This document shows positions 41,761-50,716 of a stretch of 64,000 nucleotides of DNA, piece by piece. A model generated the notes under the pieces. The model had not been told where the DNA came from and ran no database searches. It was given only the letters and a program-made list of their open reading frames with translations. The translations under genes and the position numbers were made by a program. Source of the stretch: Glaciihabitans sp. dw_435. GTDB lineage: Bacteria > Actinomycetota > Actinomycetes > Actinomycetales > Microbacteriaceae. How positions within the stretch are numbered: position 1 is the first letter of the stretch; each line of letters opens with the position of its first letter. The stretch lies in assembly GCF_018449675.1 (NCBI RefSeq), contig NZ_JAAVUZ010000002.1, positions 62,001 through 126,000 on the forward strand. The letters run 5' to 3'.

Positions 41761-44433
41761 CTAGCGGACCGTGATGCTGCCCGCCTCCTTTGCCGACTCG
41801 ACCGAGTTGCCGACGTAGAGCTTGACCACACCCTTCGGCGTTGTCCACTTGTTCGTCGCCGTGTTCCAGTAGGCGAGGGACTTCGGATCGAGCGTGATGG
41901 TGGCAGTTTCGGTGTCACCCCGGGCGACCGAGACCTTCGCCCAGCCGGCGAGCTCGCGTTGCGGCGTCTCGACGGCTCCCGGGAGCTTGCCCGCGTACAC
42001 CTGCACGACTTCGGCCCCGGCGCGCTTGCCGGTGTTTGCCACCCGCACCTTGACCTCAAGCTGCCCCGGATCGATCTGACCGGATGACGTCACCCGCGGT
42101 GACGTCGGCAGGCCGGTGACAGTCGTACGGAACTTCGTGTACGACAGGCCGTAGCCGAAGGGATACTTCACATCGATGTCCTGATCGATGTATCCCTTGT
42201 ACCCAACGTTGATGCCCTCGGAGTACTGCGCGTCCAGCCCAATGCCCGGGAACTGCGCCTCCGTCGAGGTGGGCGTCTCGTCCTCACTGAACGGGAAGGT
42301 CACCGGAAGGTGGCCGGACGGGTTCACGTCACCGAACAGGATGCGCGCGATCGCGGAACCCTGGCGTTGACCGCCGTACCAGGCCTGCAGCACGCCGGCC
42401 ACATCGTTGTCCCACGAATCCATTTCCATGGCCCCACCCGTCGTCGCTACGACGATGGTGTTGGGGTTGGCCCGGGTAACTGCACGCACCAGGGCTGCCT
42501 GGCCCTGCGGCAGGTTCAACGATGGCTTGTCGGGGCCCTCGCTGGAGAGATCACGAACAAACACGACCGCCACGTCGGACTGCGCCGCGAGCGTCGCGGC
42601 TGCCCGCGCCTTCTCCGCGACGAATCCGCGGGGAGGGATCCAGCCAAACTTGACCTGCGGGCCGGCGTCCTGCTGGGTGGGGATGTCGTGCGCGTACTCG
42701 ATCCGCACGGTGTGGGTGTCTCCGGCCGTGAGGTTGACGTCCCAGGTCTTTGTCGAGTAACTCGTTGCCTTGTCGACCGTGGCGACCGGCTGGTCGTCGA
42801 AGTAGAGCGTTCCGCTCCCCTCTGCCCCGATCGAGAACGTGTACTTTCCGGTGGTGGGCACCGTCAGCGTTCCGTTCCACGTGGCCGACATGCTGCCGAA
42901 GTAGTCCCGTGGGGTCTCCGGCAGTTTCGGGGACGAGGCGTTGAACGCTTCGAACCCGACGAAGCCGAGGAACTGCGCCGCGAACGGCTCCACCCGCGTG
43001 ATGCCCGGGTCGCCCGTCCGGGTGTTGTTGGTCCAGTACTGGGCGGTGAGGCCGGACTCGCTGCCGTCCGCCGTCGTCAGAACGTCCGACGGAACCGGCT
43101 CTGGCCCGGGAAGCAGGGCTCCTCCATTGCCGATCGGGTCGGTGCCCTGGCTGTAGTCGACGTCGACGGAGGGGCCAACACGGGCCTGGATGCCCTCGAG
43201 GGGCGACACCACCCGGGTGCCCTTGACCAGCGATGAACCGCCGCCCGCGACATCCGTGTCCGCGTCCGCTCCGATCACCGCGATATCGTCGATGTTCCGC
43301 ACCGACAGCGGGAGGGCACCATCGTTCTTGAGCAGCACCATTGACTGCTCGGCGATCGATTGGGCGACCCGGGCGTTGGCAGCTTCATTGAAGCCCGTCG
43401 TGACGACCGGCTTGTCGAAGAGCCCAAGCGCGTACATCGGAGTCAGGATGCGCAGCACGCGGGCGCCGATCTCGCTCACCGGAATGGTTCCGTCATTCAC
43501 GAGGTCGAGCAGGGCCTGGCCGAAGTGGAAGTTCTCCGGCTGCTCCTGGTCGAGTCCGGCATCGAAGGCCAGCTGCGTCGTGTGGGTCGCGTTGTAGTCA
43601 CTCATCACGAATCCCGCGAAGTGCATCTGGTCGCGCAGGATCGTGGTGAGCAGCTCCTTGTTCTCGCAGGCCCAGACACCGTTGATCTTGTTGAACGCGC
43701 ACATGGCGGAGGCGGGATGACCCTGCGCCACCGCCTGCCCGATCGGACGCAGATACACCTCCTGGTAGGCCCGCTCCGACACCACCGCGTTGCCGCCGAG
43801 GAGGCGATTGGTCTCCTGGTTGTACGCGGCGAGGTGTTTGATGTCCGCGAGCACCGGGTTGGACTGGATACCCAGGATCTGCTGGGCCGCCATGGTTCCC
43901 GACAGCAGCGGGTCTTCGCCGAAGGCCTCGAATCCACGCCCTGCGCGCGGGTCACGGAAGATGTCCGCCGCGGGAGACAACAGCACGTTGTGCCCGGTGC
44001 GGAACGCCTCCGACCCGGCGAGGCTGCCGAATCGCTTGGCGAGCGAACCGTTCCAGGTCGCGGCGAGGGCGATCGGGGCCGGGAGCGCCGTCGATTCACC
44101 GTCGTTGACGTCCTGGTTGGCCACGCGGGTGCCGGCCGGGCCGTCGGCCATGGTCAGCGCCGGGATCCCGAGTCGCGGAATCGGCGCGTTGTAGAACCCG
44201 TAGAGACCGTTGATCTCGCCGTGCAGCATGTCGATCTTTTCGTCGAGCGTCATGCGGGCGAGGAGCGCCTGGGCACGGGCTTGTGCCGTTCCCGAGTCTT
44301 CCCAGGCGGCGGATGCGGGTGCGCCGGAGGTGACGGCGATGGCGATGCCGACCGCGAGGGCGATCGTGGCGGCAATGAGGCGCCGGAACCGCGGTGCGGG
44401 CCTGGCGTTGGTGGGCGTTAGTGATGATGACAC
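41761..44433 (-). CDS. Secreted GH3 beta-glycosidase with PA14 domain
   Basis: An 890-residue enzyme with a signal peptide (about 1-42, ending ASA). The GH3 N-terminal domain (about 50-330) carries FGEDP, KHLAAYNQE and catalytic nucleophile D279 in GFVMSDYN (the family more often has SDW). The GH3 C-terminal domain is interrupted by a PA14 lectin-like domain (about 465-600; AQYWTNN, GKYTFSIGAEGSGTLYFDDQPV). A fibronectin III-like domain closes it (about 770-885). GH3 enzymes of this type are beta-glucosidases or beta-xylosidases; the exact substrate is not evident. No sugar transporter is adjacent; the nearest is at 50717. Confidence 0.93.
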   Translation of the reverse strand: MSSSLTPTNARPAPRFRRLIAATIALAVGIAIAVTSGAPASAAWEDSGTAQARAQALLARMTLDEKIDMLHGEINGLYGFYNAPIPRLGIPALTMADGPAGTRVANQDVNDGESTALPAPIALAATWNGSLAKRFGSLAGSEAFRTGHNVLLSPAADIFRDPRAGRGFEAFGEDPLLSGTMAAQQILGIQSNPVLADIKHLAAYNQETNRLLGGNAVVSERAYQEVYLRPIGQAVAQGHPASAMCAFNKINGVWACENKELLTTILRDQMHFAGFVMSDYNATHTTQLAFDAGLDQEQPENFHFGQALLDLVNDGTIPVSEIGARVLRILTPMYALGLFDKPVVTTGFNEAANARVAQSIAEQSMVLLKNDGALPLSVRNIDDIAVIGADADTDVAGGGSSLVKGTRVVSPLEGIQARVGPSVDVDYSQGTDPIGNGGALLPGPEPVPSDVLTTADGSESGLTAQYWTNNTRTGDPGITRVEPFAAQFLGFVGFEAFNASSPKLPETPRDYFGSMSATWNGTLTVPTTGKYTFSIGAEGSGTLYFDDQPVATVDKATSYSTKTWDVNLTAGDTHTVRIEYAHDIPTQQDAGPQVKFGWIPPRGFVAEKARAAATLAAQSDVAVVFVRDLSSEGPDKPSLNLPQGQAALVRAVTRANPNTIVVATTGGAMEMDSWDNDVAGVLQAWYGGQRQGSAIARILFGDVNPSGHLPVTFPFSEDETPTSTEAQFPGIGLDAQYSEGINVGYKGYIDQDIDVKYPFGYGLSYTKFRTTVTGLPTSPRVTSSGQIDPGQLEVKVRVANTGKRAGAEVVQVYAGKLPGAVETPQRELAGWAKVSVARGDTETATITLDPKSLAYWNTATNKWTTPKGVVKLYVGNSVESAKEAGSITVR

Positions 44434-44626
44434 GGGTGTTCCTCCTCAGCGTCATTGCTGGTGCGGATGCGTGATTGTATGAATGCGATCGTCTGGCGTC
44501 GCATCGTGTGGCGGCGGGGACACCCGCTCGCGGGACCTGCGTCTGGTCCTTGTCGTAGCCCTCAGGGCATTCCATCCAGTAAAGACCCGACCCGTGAAAC
44601 CGTCAAGAGCGGCCGAATGTTTCGCT

Positions 44627-44641
44627 CTGTGACGGTCACAG
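44627..44641. promoter_or_regulatory. 15-bp palindrome upstream of the Cys-motif gene
   Basis: CTGTGACGGTCACAG is a perfect inverted repeat with a 1-base centre. TAAACT (44665-44670) is a possible -10, and the palindrome abuts its -35 position. The 283-base region 44434-44716 otherwise shows no gene. Confidence 0.45.
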
Positions 44642-44716
44642 GTGACGCCCGAGGCATCCAAATCTAAACTCGCCAGACAAGCACGAGACCCATCAAGTGA
44701 GGAACAGGAGGACGGG

Positions 44717-45061
44717 ATGACCCATCTCACGCCAGGAGTGCGCAACGTGATGCTGTGCGAGACCTCGTCCGACTGCACGTCCTGCACCCACGGCGGTGCA
44801 GGCCACGCCATCCTCGCCATTCAGGAGCGGGTCACCGCGGCGACGCCGACCAAGTGGCGCGACGGAATCGTGCGCGACGTGTCGGCCGGCGGATGGATCG
44901 CCATTGACCTCATCGAGTCCGGCGACACGGAGTGGGTCTGGAACCACGCCGACCGCACGGGATCACTGACCGTTGGCCAGCCGGTGGCCCTGCACGCGCT
45001 GTACCATGTGCTCGCGCTCGGATCCGAGCGCGTCAACGTTCTGGTTGCGGCCCAGCTCTGA
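44717..45061 (+). CDS. Unknown 114-residue protein with N-terminal Cys motif
   Basis: The ATG has AGGAGG 5 bases upstream. Near the N-terminus CETSSDCTSCTHGGAGH has Cys at about 14, 20 and 23 and His at 25, a possible metal or redox site. The rest is a beta-rich soluble domain (RDGIVRDVSAGGWIAIDLIES, VALHALYHVLALGSERVNVLVAAQ). No signal peptide. I do not recognise the family. It is convergent with the Met/Cys-rich protein, 25 bases apart. Confidence 0.6.
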   Translation: MTHLTPGVRNVMLCETSSDCTSCTHGGAGHAILAIQERVTAATPTKWRDGIVRDVSAGGWIAIDLIESGDTEWVWNHADRTGSLTVGQPVALHALYHVLALGSERVNVLVAAQL

Positions 45062-45086
45062 CGCTGGCCCGCACTATCGGCCCGAC

Positions 45087-45509
45087 TCAGGCCATCGACA
45101 TCGAGTCCATCATCTTCTGGCAGGCCATCGCGCACTGACGGCAGACCTCCGCGCACATGCGACATTCTTCGCTCATGTCGGCCATCGACATGCACTCGTC
45201 CGCGCACATGGTCGCCATCATCGTTGTCGCCTGCAGCATCGCCATCATTGTGTCGCGGGTCATGCCGTTCGGGCGCATCATCATGCGCATCATGGCGGAT
45301 GCCACGTCCGCCGCGTTTGCGCACATGCTGCGGCACATCGACATGTCCGCACCCATCATCGAGTCGGCACACATGGTGCAGGCCTGCTCCATGGCGGAAC
45401 ACGCCTCGATGCATTCCTGCATCATCATCGTGTCCATACCGGACGTCTCGGGCATCTGCTGCATCTCCTGCGAGCGCATGTCCATCATCTTCGTGGTGGT
45501 GTCATTCAT
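45087..45509 (-). CDS. Met/Cys-rich four-helix copper-storage-like protein
   Basis: A 140-residue protein with 38 Met and 13 Cys. The Cys come in helix-spaced pairs (CIEAC, ACTMC, CRSMC, CADEC, CRMC, CRQC), as in the DUF326/Csp four-helix bundle copper-storage family. There is no signal peptide, so it should be cytosolic, like Csp3. The Met runs (MDTMMMQ, MMRMMM, TTMMATM) far exceed what family members usually carry. The ATG at 45509 is chosen; an upstream in-frame codon would add 8 residues. No copA, copZ or csoR is adjacent. Confidence 0.85.
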   Translation of the reverse strand: MNDTTTKMMDMRSQEMQQMPETSGMDTMMMQECIEACSAMEQACTMCADSMMGADMSMCRSMCANAADVASAMMRMMMRPNGMTRDTMMAMLQATTMMATMCADECMSMADMSEECRMCAEVCRQCAMACQKMMDSMSMA

Positions 45510-45653
45510 CGGTTCGCTTCCAGCCCCGAGCAACCGAGCCGCGACCGGTGCCGAGGCATTCCGTGCGGTCGCTCGTCTTGCTGGAAGCGTACCGCCGGGC
45601 GCCCGTGGGGCGCGATAGAACGGCGCTGCTGACAGAGCTGGCGGCCGTAGCCC

Positions 45654-46277
45654 TTAATCGAAGATGGGGCCAACGGTGCGGCTTCGCTTGATCTCGAAGA
45701 AGCCAGGATAGGACGCGACGGCGACGACGCCATCCCACAGCGATACCGCCTGCACACCCTTCGGCGCCGGGGAGATGACAGGGCCGAAGAACGCGACACC
45801 GTCGACGGCGATGACGGGGGTTCCGACATCCTGTCCCGCACGGGTGATGCCATCGAAGTGACTCGCGCGCATCTGTTCGTCGTACTCGTCACTGAGGCTG
45901 TAGGCGATGAGGTCGGCCGGCAGGTCGACCTCCTGTAGCGCCTCGGCGATGACCTGGTCGGGATCGGTGGATGCCCCGGGGTGGATGCGAGTGCCCAGCG
46001 CGTCATAGAGCGGCTTGACCTTGTCCTGCCCGTGCAGCTCCTTCACGGCAGCGACGAGGCGGGTGTAGCGCAGCGCGCGCGGGAAGAACGCCTTGTAGTC
46101 GTCCGAGACATCCTTGTCCTCGTTGAGAACGGCGAGGCTCATGATGTTCCATGTGATGTCGAGGTCGCGGTACCTGGCCACCTCGTCCACCCAACGGGAC
46201 GTCATCCATGCCCACGGGCAGGACGGGTCAAACCAAAACTCGACGGTTGTTGTGGTGCTGTCATCTTCGGAGGCCAT
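45654..46277 (-). CDS. Rv2466c-like mycothiol-dependent reductase (DsbA fold)
   Basis: A 207-residue thioredoxin-fold protein of the DsbA superfamily. It matches mycobacterial Rv2466c, a mycothiol-dependent nitroreductase, along its length: VEFWFDPSCPWAWMTSRW, NIMSLAVLNED, LYDALGTRIH, DVGTPVIAVDGVAFFGPV and YPGFFEIKRSRT. Rv2466c has a CPWC active site; here the second Cys is Ala (C20-P-W-A23), so only a monothiol mechanism is possible. TAGGCT lies 6 bases before the ATG (leaderless). Confidence 0.9.
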   Translation of the reverse strand: MASEDDSTTTTVEFWFDPSCPWAWMTSRWVDEVARYRDLDITWNIMSLAVLNEDKDVSDDYKAFFPRALRYTRLVAAVKELHGQDKVKPLYDALGTRIHPGASTDPDQVIAEALQEVDLPADLIAYSLSDEYDEQMRASHFDGITRAGQDVGTPVIAVDGVAFFGPVISPAPKGVQAVSLWDGVVAVASYPGFFEIKRSRTVGPIFD

Positions 46278-46283
46278 GACCTC

Positions 46284-46289
46284 AGCCTA
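46284..46289 (-). promoter_or_regulatory. -10 element of the Rv2466c-like gene
   Basis: TAGGCT on the minus strand, 6 bases (GAGGTC) before the ATG at 46277. Predicted leaderless transcript. Confidence 0.5.
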
Positions 46290-46357
46290 CGGCGCGCCAC
46301 AGCCCGGCTACCGTGGCCGCCGCGTCGTGCTACGTCTCGCGACGACGGTGGATCGGG

Positions 46358-47947
46358 CTACGCCGCGCGGACCTCGATCTCACCCGGCTGCGAGGCATCC
46401 GCCCCAAAAATCAGCAGACGGTTGGCGATCTTCTCGCTGAAGAACCTGTCGTGGCTGACGACCACCACAGCACCCGGGAAGTGAATGAGCGCGCGCTCCA
46501 TCACCTGGGTGCTGGACATGTCCAGGTGGTTCGTCGGCTCATCCAGCAGGAGAACGGATGCACCGGAGAGTAGGCACTGCGCCATCGCAACGCGAGCTCG
46601 CTGCCCGCCCGACAGGTTGCCGATCTTCTGCTTGAGGTCGGCCTCGGAGAACTGGAACATGGTCAGGAAGCGGTTGACGGATTTCTTCGTGGCGGTGAGC
46701 GCGAGACTCCCCTGCATGGCATTGACCGCGTGGCTGACGGTGTCGTCCAGGTCGAGCTCGTCGAGCACCGTGTTGTACGAGATCACCTGCGTGCCGCTGG
46801 CCCAGGCGGCTTCCCCGTGGTCGGCCTTCTCCTCGCCGGTGAGCACGCGCAGCAGGGTGCTCTTGCCGCTGCCGTTGGAACCAAGCACAACGATGCGGTT
46901 GCCGCGACGGATCTCGAAGGTCAGGTCGTCGAAGAGCAGCTTGTCGCCGTAGGACTTGCTGAGGCCCTCGACCCGGCACAGCACGTCCTTGACGTGCAGG
47001 CCACCGTAGATCTCGGTGATGATCTGGTCGACCGGGCGCGGGGTACGCGACTTCTTGATGCCGGCGAGTTGACTGCCGAGCTTGCCGCTCGCCGCCTTGG
47101 CCGCCTCACGCCGGTCGGAAATGCCTTCTGCCTCGAACGCGAGAAGCTCCGACTCGTGCACGTACTGGGCTTCGAGCGTCTTCAAGCGGAACTGCTTCTG
47201 CACGATGTACTCGCCGAAGTTGCCGGGGTACTCGTGCAGGTGGAAGTTCTCCACCTCGATGATGCGCGTCACGACGGAATCGAGGAACTTGCGATCGTGC
47301 GACACGATCATCGCCGCGCCGCGGAAGTCGCGGAACCACGACTCGAGCCACTCGACACCGGCGACGTCGAGGTAGTTGGTCGGCTCGTCCAGCAGCAGCA
47401 CATCGGGGTTTTCGAGCAGGATCTTGGCGAGCGCCGCACGGTTGCGCCACCCACCGGACAGCGCGTCGATCGGGGTCACCCGGTGCACGTCGTTGAACCC
47501 GAGGGTCGTGAGCGCCTTGTCGATGCGGCGACCGTAGTCCCAGCCATCCAGTCGGTCCATGTCTTCAAACAGCTCGGACTGGCGGGTAATCAACGCATCG
47601 AGATCGCCGGAGGTGTCGGCCGCGATCGCCGCGTCGATGGACGCGAGCTCCGCCTCGATCGCCTTGATCTCGCCGAACAGCTCGTCGAGGACTTCGAGAA
47701 TGGTGGATGTCCCGTTGAGCTCCGAGAACTGGGAGAAGTACCCGATCTTCATGCCGGGCTCGAGGGTGACGGTGCCGGAGTCTGGCGTGACCTGATCGAG
47801 CACGAGCTTGAGGATCGTGGATTTTCCCGACCCGTTCTTTCCGATCAGACCCACCCGGTCACGCGGTTCGAGGCGGAAAAACGCCTCGCGCAGAACCTGC
47901 GTCTTCTCGAAGTAGACACTGACGTCGTGCAGCCTGATCAGGCTCAT
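46358..47947 (-). CDS. ABC-F family ATPase
   Basis: A 529-residue soluble protein with two ABC domains and no membrane segments. First domain: Walker A GKNGSGKST, signature LSGGWRNR, Walker B VLLLDEPTNYLD. Second: GSNGSGKST, LSGGQRAR, VLLLDEPTNHLD. The 80-residue linker between them (FGEYIVQKQFRLKTLEAQYVHESELLAFE) is the P-site tRNA-interaction motif region. ABC-F proteins act on the ribosome in translation or antibiotic protection; the member cannot be fixed. Its ATG is preceded by a GAGAGGACCGCA stretch. Confidence 0.93.
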   Translation of the reverse strand: MSLIRLHDVSVYFEKTQVLREAFFRLEPRDRVGLIGKNGSGKSTILKLVLDQVTPDSGTVTLEPGMKIGYFSQFSELNGTSTILEVLDELFGEIKAIEAELASIDAAIAADTSGDLDALITRQSELFEDMDRLDGWDYGRRIDKALTTLGFNDVHRVTPIDALSGGWRNRAALAKILLENPDVLLLDEPTNYLDVAGVEWLESWFRDFRGAAMIVSHDRKFLDSVVTRIIEVENFHLHEYPGNFGEYIVQKQFRLKTLEAQYVHESELLAFEAEGISDRREAAKAASGKLGSQLAGIKKSRTPRPVDQIITEIYGGLHVKDVLCRVEGLSKSYGDKLLFDDLTFEIRRGNRIVVLGSNGSGKSTLLRVLTGEEKADHGEAAWASGTQVISYNTVLDELDLDDTVSHAVNAMQGSLALTATKKSVNRFLTMFQFSEADLKQKIGNLSGGQRARVAMAQCLLSGASVLLLDEPTNHLDMSSTQVMERALIHFPGAVVVVSHDRFFSEKIANRLLIFGADASQPGEIEVRAA

Positions 47948-47997
47948 TGCGGTCCTCTCGCGCGGGTACCGTGCGGGCCACCCGGTCAGCGATCAGA

Positions 47998-48900
47998 CTA
48001 CTTGACGCTCCAGTAGTAGACCTTTGCGCCCGGGTGCTGGGTGGTGATCGCCCAGTCGACGCTGCGGAACTGCACGTGGTCAGTGTGGGCAACGTAGTAG
48101 AGGTTGACGTGGCCGTCGGCGTCCACGGTCTTCTTCGAGATGATCGCGGTGTGGTCGCGGTCGCCGGACTTGTCCCAGTCGAACTGCACCACGTCGCCGA
48201 TCTTCACGCTCGCGCGTTGTGCATCGGTCAGGGCCGTCGCCCGGGCCGGACGTGCCGCGATGAAGTTCTTCAGCGCCGTCGAGGACACCCAGGCGGTCCC
48301 GACATCCCACCCGCCGTGGTTGAACCAGTTGGCAGTGTCAGTCCACCCGCGGGCACGCAGCACCTGACTGGCGAAGTTCACGCAGTCGTTCGCAGAGATG
48401 TAGACGTACTTCTTGGTGCCGTGGGCGTTCCAGTTGTCGAACGCGTAGTTCATCTCGCGGTCGACGGCGGTGAGCACCTTGTAGGTGAAGGCCACCTTGG
48501 TCGTGACCGGCTTTGCGACGCCACGCTGTGCCACCGAGACGAAGACCTTCGCGGGCTGAAAGAATTTCGCCGGCCCCAGCAATAGCGTGATAGTCATGGA
48601 ATTGACGATGCGGATCTCGGTGGGCACGACCTTGCCGAAGCTGATGGCCCGCACGGAGCCGAGGTTGGTTCCGGTCAGCGTGATACGCCGGGTGCCTGCT
48701 GTCGACCCGGTCGTGATTGACAGCTTCTTCACGATTGGTGCGGGGACCGCTGCGGCGGTCGTGCTCGCCTGCACCGAGGCACCCGTAGTCCCCGGCGCGG
48801 CCATCGCCGTGGTCGGAACGAGAACGGTGCCCGCGAGAGCCACGGCGAAGGCGATCGCTCCGAGGCGGAGGGGGCGGTGGACAGCGCGGCGAAGAGTCAT
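47998..48900 (-). CDS. Secreted amidase-domain protein with IPT/TIG-like domain
   Basis: About 300 residues with a signal peptide (about 1-36, ending AMA-AP). An IPT/TIG-like beta domain (about 55-140: TRRITLTGTNLGSVRAISFGKVVP) precedes an Amidase_6-type domain (about 145-300) with conserved YISANDCVNFASQVLRARGW containing the likely catalytic Cys, and DHTAIISKK with a His. Members are thought to act on cell-wall peptides. ATG at 48900 is used; a GTG 9 bases earlier is an alternative. Confidence 0.88.
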   Translation of the reverse strand: MTLRRAVHRPLRLGAIAFAVALAGTVLVPTTAMAAPGTTGASVQASTTAAAVPAPIVKKLSITTGSTAGTRRITLTGTNLGSVRAISFGKVVPTEIRIVNSMTITLLLGPAKFFQPAKVFVSVAQRGVAKPVTTKVAFTYKVLTAVDREMNYAFDNWNAHGTKKYVYISANDCVNFASQVLRARGWTDTANWFNHGGWDVGTAWVSSTALKNFIAARPARATALTDAQRASVKIGDVVQFDWDKSGDRDHTAIISKKTVDADGHVNLYYVAHTDHVQFRSVDWAITTQHPGAKVYYWSVK

Positions 48901-48930
48901 GGTGCCCACGAACCTACCCGGTTGCGAGCG

Positions 48931-49782
48931 TTAACTCCCGCCAATGGGGCGATCGGTGAGCTCCGCGTCCTCGGATGTCGCCGAGGTGGCAAGCAGCGCC
49001 AGGAGGCCCGCCGTTTCCGACCCCTTCTCGGCGTGATAGATCACCAGGATCTGCCCGTCGGTGAGCCGCAGCTTCTCCCGGCGCAGCGTGAGGTCGCCGA
49101 CCGCGGGGTGCCGGATGAGGGTCGCGGCACCCTCCAGCATCTGCACGTCGTGCCGTGCCCAGATCTCGCGGAAGTCCTCGCTCTCCAGCGACAGCTCCCC
49201 CACCAACTGAATGAAGCCCGGGTCCTTCGTGTCGGTTCCGACCGATGCCCGGAATCCCGCGACGACTCCCGCCATCGCGGTCTCCAGGTCGGGATACAGG
49301 GCCTGCTCGTCGGGGTCGAGAAACACGGCGCGGATGCGGTTCTTGCCCACCCGCAGGTTCGGCGAGATCGCCACGGCGAGCGCGTTCGAGGCCAGCACGT
49401 CGAAGTATCGCCCCTCCACGAACGCCGGCAGGTCGAGGGTTTCCAGCAGCTGCAGAATTCCGTCCGGCACGACCTCGTGACGCGCGGAAGGCTGCGCCCG
49501 GGGCGTGCGCGGAGCGGCAAGCGAGACGAGGTAGGCGGCGGCCGGGGCATCCAACTGTAAAACGCGCGCGAGCGCCTCCAGCACCTGCAGCGACGGGTTG
49601 CGGTCGCGTCCCTGCTCGAGGCGCAGGTAGTAGTCGGAACTAATGCCCGCGAGCATCGCCACTTCTTCGCGGCGCAGGCCGGCCACGCGGCGCAGTCCCC
49701 CGACGCGGATTCCGACGTCTTCGGGCTGCACCCGTTCGCGGCGGGCCTTGAGGTAGTCGCCGAGGTCGTTGAGATCGTCCAT
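48931..49782 (-). CDS. XRE-family regulator with MmyB-like ligand domain
   Basis: A 283-residue regulator. The N-terminal XRE HTH (about 5-75) has LGDYLKARRERV, GGLRRVAGLRREEVAMLAGISSDYYLRLEQGRDRNPS. The C-terminal MmyB-like domain (about 110-270) contains FDVLASNALAVAISPN, FLDPDEQALYPDLE and IRHPAVGDLTLRREKL. Such pairs are common in actinobacteria and often act beside an oxidoreductase gene; none is adjacent. TATCGT lies 6 bases before the ATG. Confidence 0.93.
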   Translation of the reverse strand: MDDLNDLGDYLKARRERVQPEDVGIRVGGLRRVAGLRREEVAMLAGISSDYYLRLEQGRDRNPSLQVLEALARVLQLDAPAAAYLVSLAAPRTPRAQPSARHEVVPDGILQLLETLDLPAFVEGRYFDVLASNALAVAISPNLRVGKNRIRAVFLDPDEQALYPDLETAMAGVVAGFRASVGTDTKDPGFIQLVGELSLESEDFREIWARHDVQMLEGAATLIRHPAVGDLTLRREKLRLTDGQILVIYHAEKGSETAGLLALLATSATSEDAELTDRPIGGS

Positions 49783-49788
49783 GCCTGA

Positions 49789-49794
49789 ACGATA
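49789..49794 (-). promoter_or_regulatory. -10 element of the XRE/MmyB gene
   Basis: TATCGT on the minus strand, 6 bases (TCAGGC) before the ATG at 49782. Predicted leaderless transcript. Confidence 0.5.
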
Positions 49795-49844
49795 ACCCCG
49801 CGACGCACCGGAGTGGCTGTCCCCGCTACTCACAGGAAGGCGGC

Positions 49845-50693
49845 TCAGAGAACCAGGTATCCCCAGTGCACTTCCCACGACTGGCCGAGCTCGAGGCGCT
49901 CGATGACGGCGCGCTGCAGCGACGTCTCGCGGGGCAGCGAGGGAACGAGGTCGAGGTCGCGCGTACGGAACACGAAGTAGAGCGCGTCGGTGTGGCCGAC
50001 GGAGAAGTGGCCGATGGGAGTGAAGCGGCGGATGAACGCACCGATGTTGCTCGTCGGGGTCGTGCGCTCGAGCAGGAACGGGTCGAGCATCCACGAGTCG
50101 CAGGTGACCACGCGCACGGGTCGTTCCGGGAAGTGCTCGGGGAAGAATCGCTTCGCTTCGGCGAGGCTCGCGTCGACGACGGCCGGCGTGAGCGGTCCGG
50201 ACTCAGGGATGTGGACGGCGAGCACCCAGTCACCGGCGGCGAACACATCGGGCACCGACAGCGTCGCCCGCTGGAGTGCGAACTGCAGCCGTCCGAGGGC
50301 GAAGATGCGCACCGTGAAGTGGTGCAGCAGCCAGCGCCAGGTCTGCAGGCTGAACTCGCCGGTGACCCTGCGGCTGATCGCGACGTGGCGGCCAACGTCG
50401 GCGAGCGTGTCGCGCATCACCCGCTCGGGGATGTCATTCTCGCGATGCCACGCGACGACGGTGGGCGTGAGCAGGAGGTAGGCAGTCAGCCACACCAGCT
50501 CCTCCTGCGTGGTCTCCCGCACGGGAATCTCGTTGAAGCTGCCGAAGCTGCGCTGGATGCTGGCGATGGCCTCCAGCACTGCCGGGTCGTCCGATCGCTC
50601 TGCCAGGAGCGTGCGGCAGCCGTCGCGGTCAGCCGCGTCGATGCCCAGGATGTCGAGGACATCCTCCGTGCTCATTGTGTCCAGACTCGTCAT
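49845..50693 (-). CDS. DUF5596-type (GNAT-like) putative acyltransferase
   Basis: A 282-residue protein of the DUF5596 group, described as N-acyltransferase-like. Family-typical segments are LLTPTVVAWHRENDIPERVMRDTLADVGRHVA, LGRLQFALQR, VHIPESGPLTPAVVDASLAEAKRFFPEHFPE, VTCDSWMLDPFL and SNIGAFIRRF. It starts with AAGGA 4 bases upstream of the ATG, 23 bases after the sugar permease stop, so it belongs to the ABC importer operon. It may modify an imported sugar or amino sugar (inference). Confidence 0.75.
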   Translation of the reverse strand: MTSLDTMSTEDVLDILGIDAADRDGCRTLLAERSDDPAVLEAIASIQRSFGSFNEIPVRETTQEELVWLTAYLLLTPTVVAWHRENDIPERVMRDTLADVGRHVAISRRVTGEFSLQTWRWLLHHFTVRIFALGRLQFALQRATLSVPDVFAAGDWVLAVHIPESGPLTPAVVDASLAEAKRFFPEHFPERPVRVVTCDSWMLDPFLLERTTPTSNIGAFIRRFTPIGHFSVGHTDALYFVFRTRDLDLVPSLPRETSLQRAVIERLELGQSWEVHWGYLVL

Positions 50694-50716
50694 GGTGTCC
50701 TTCGATTACGCCGGGA

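Noticed and set aside
44627-44641. CTGTGACGGTCACAG as a CRP/GlxR site
   Set aside because: CRP-type sites have TGTGA and TCACA six bases apart; here the spacing is three, so I kept it only as a palindrome.
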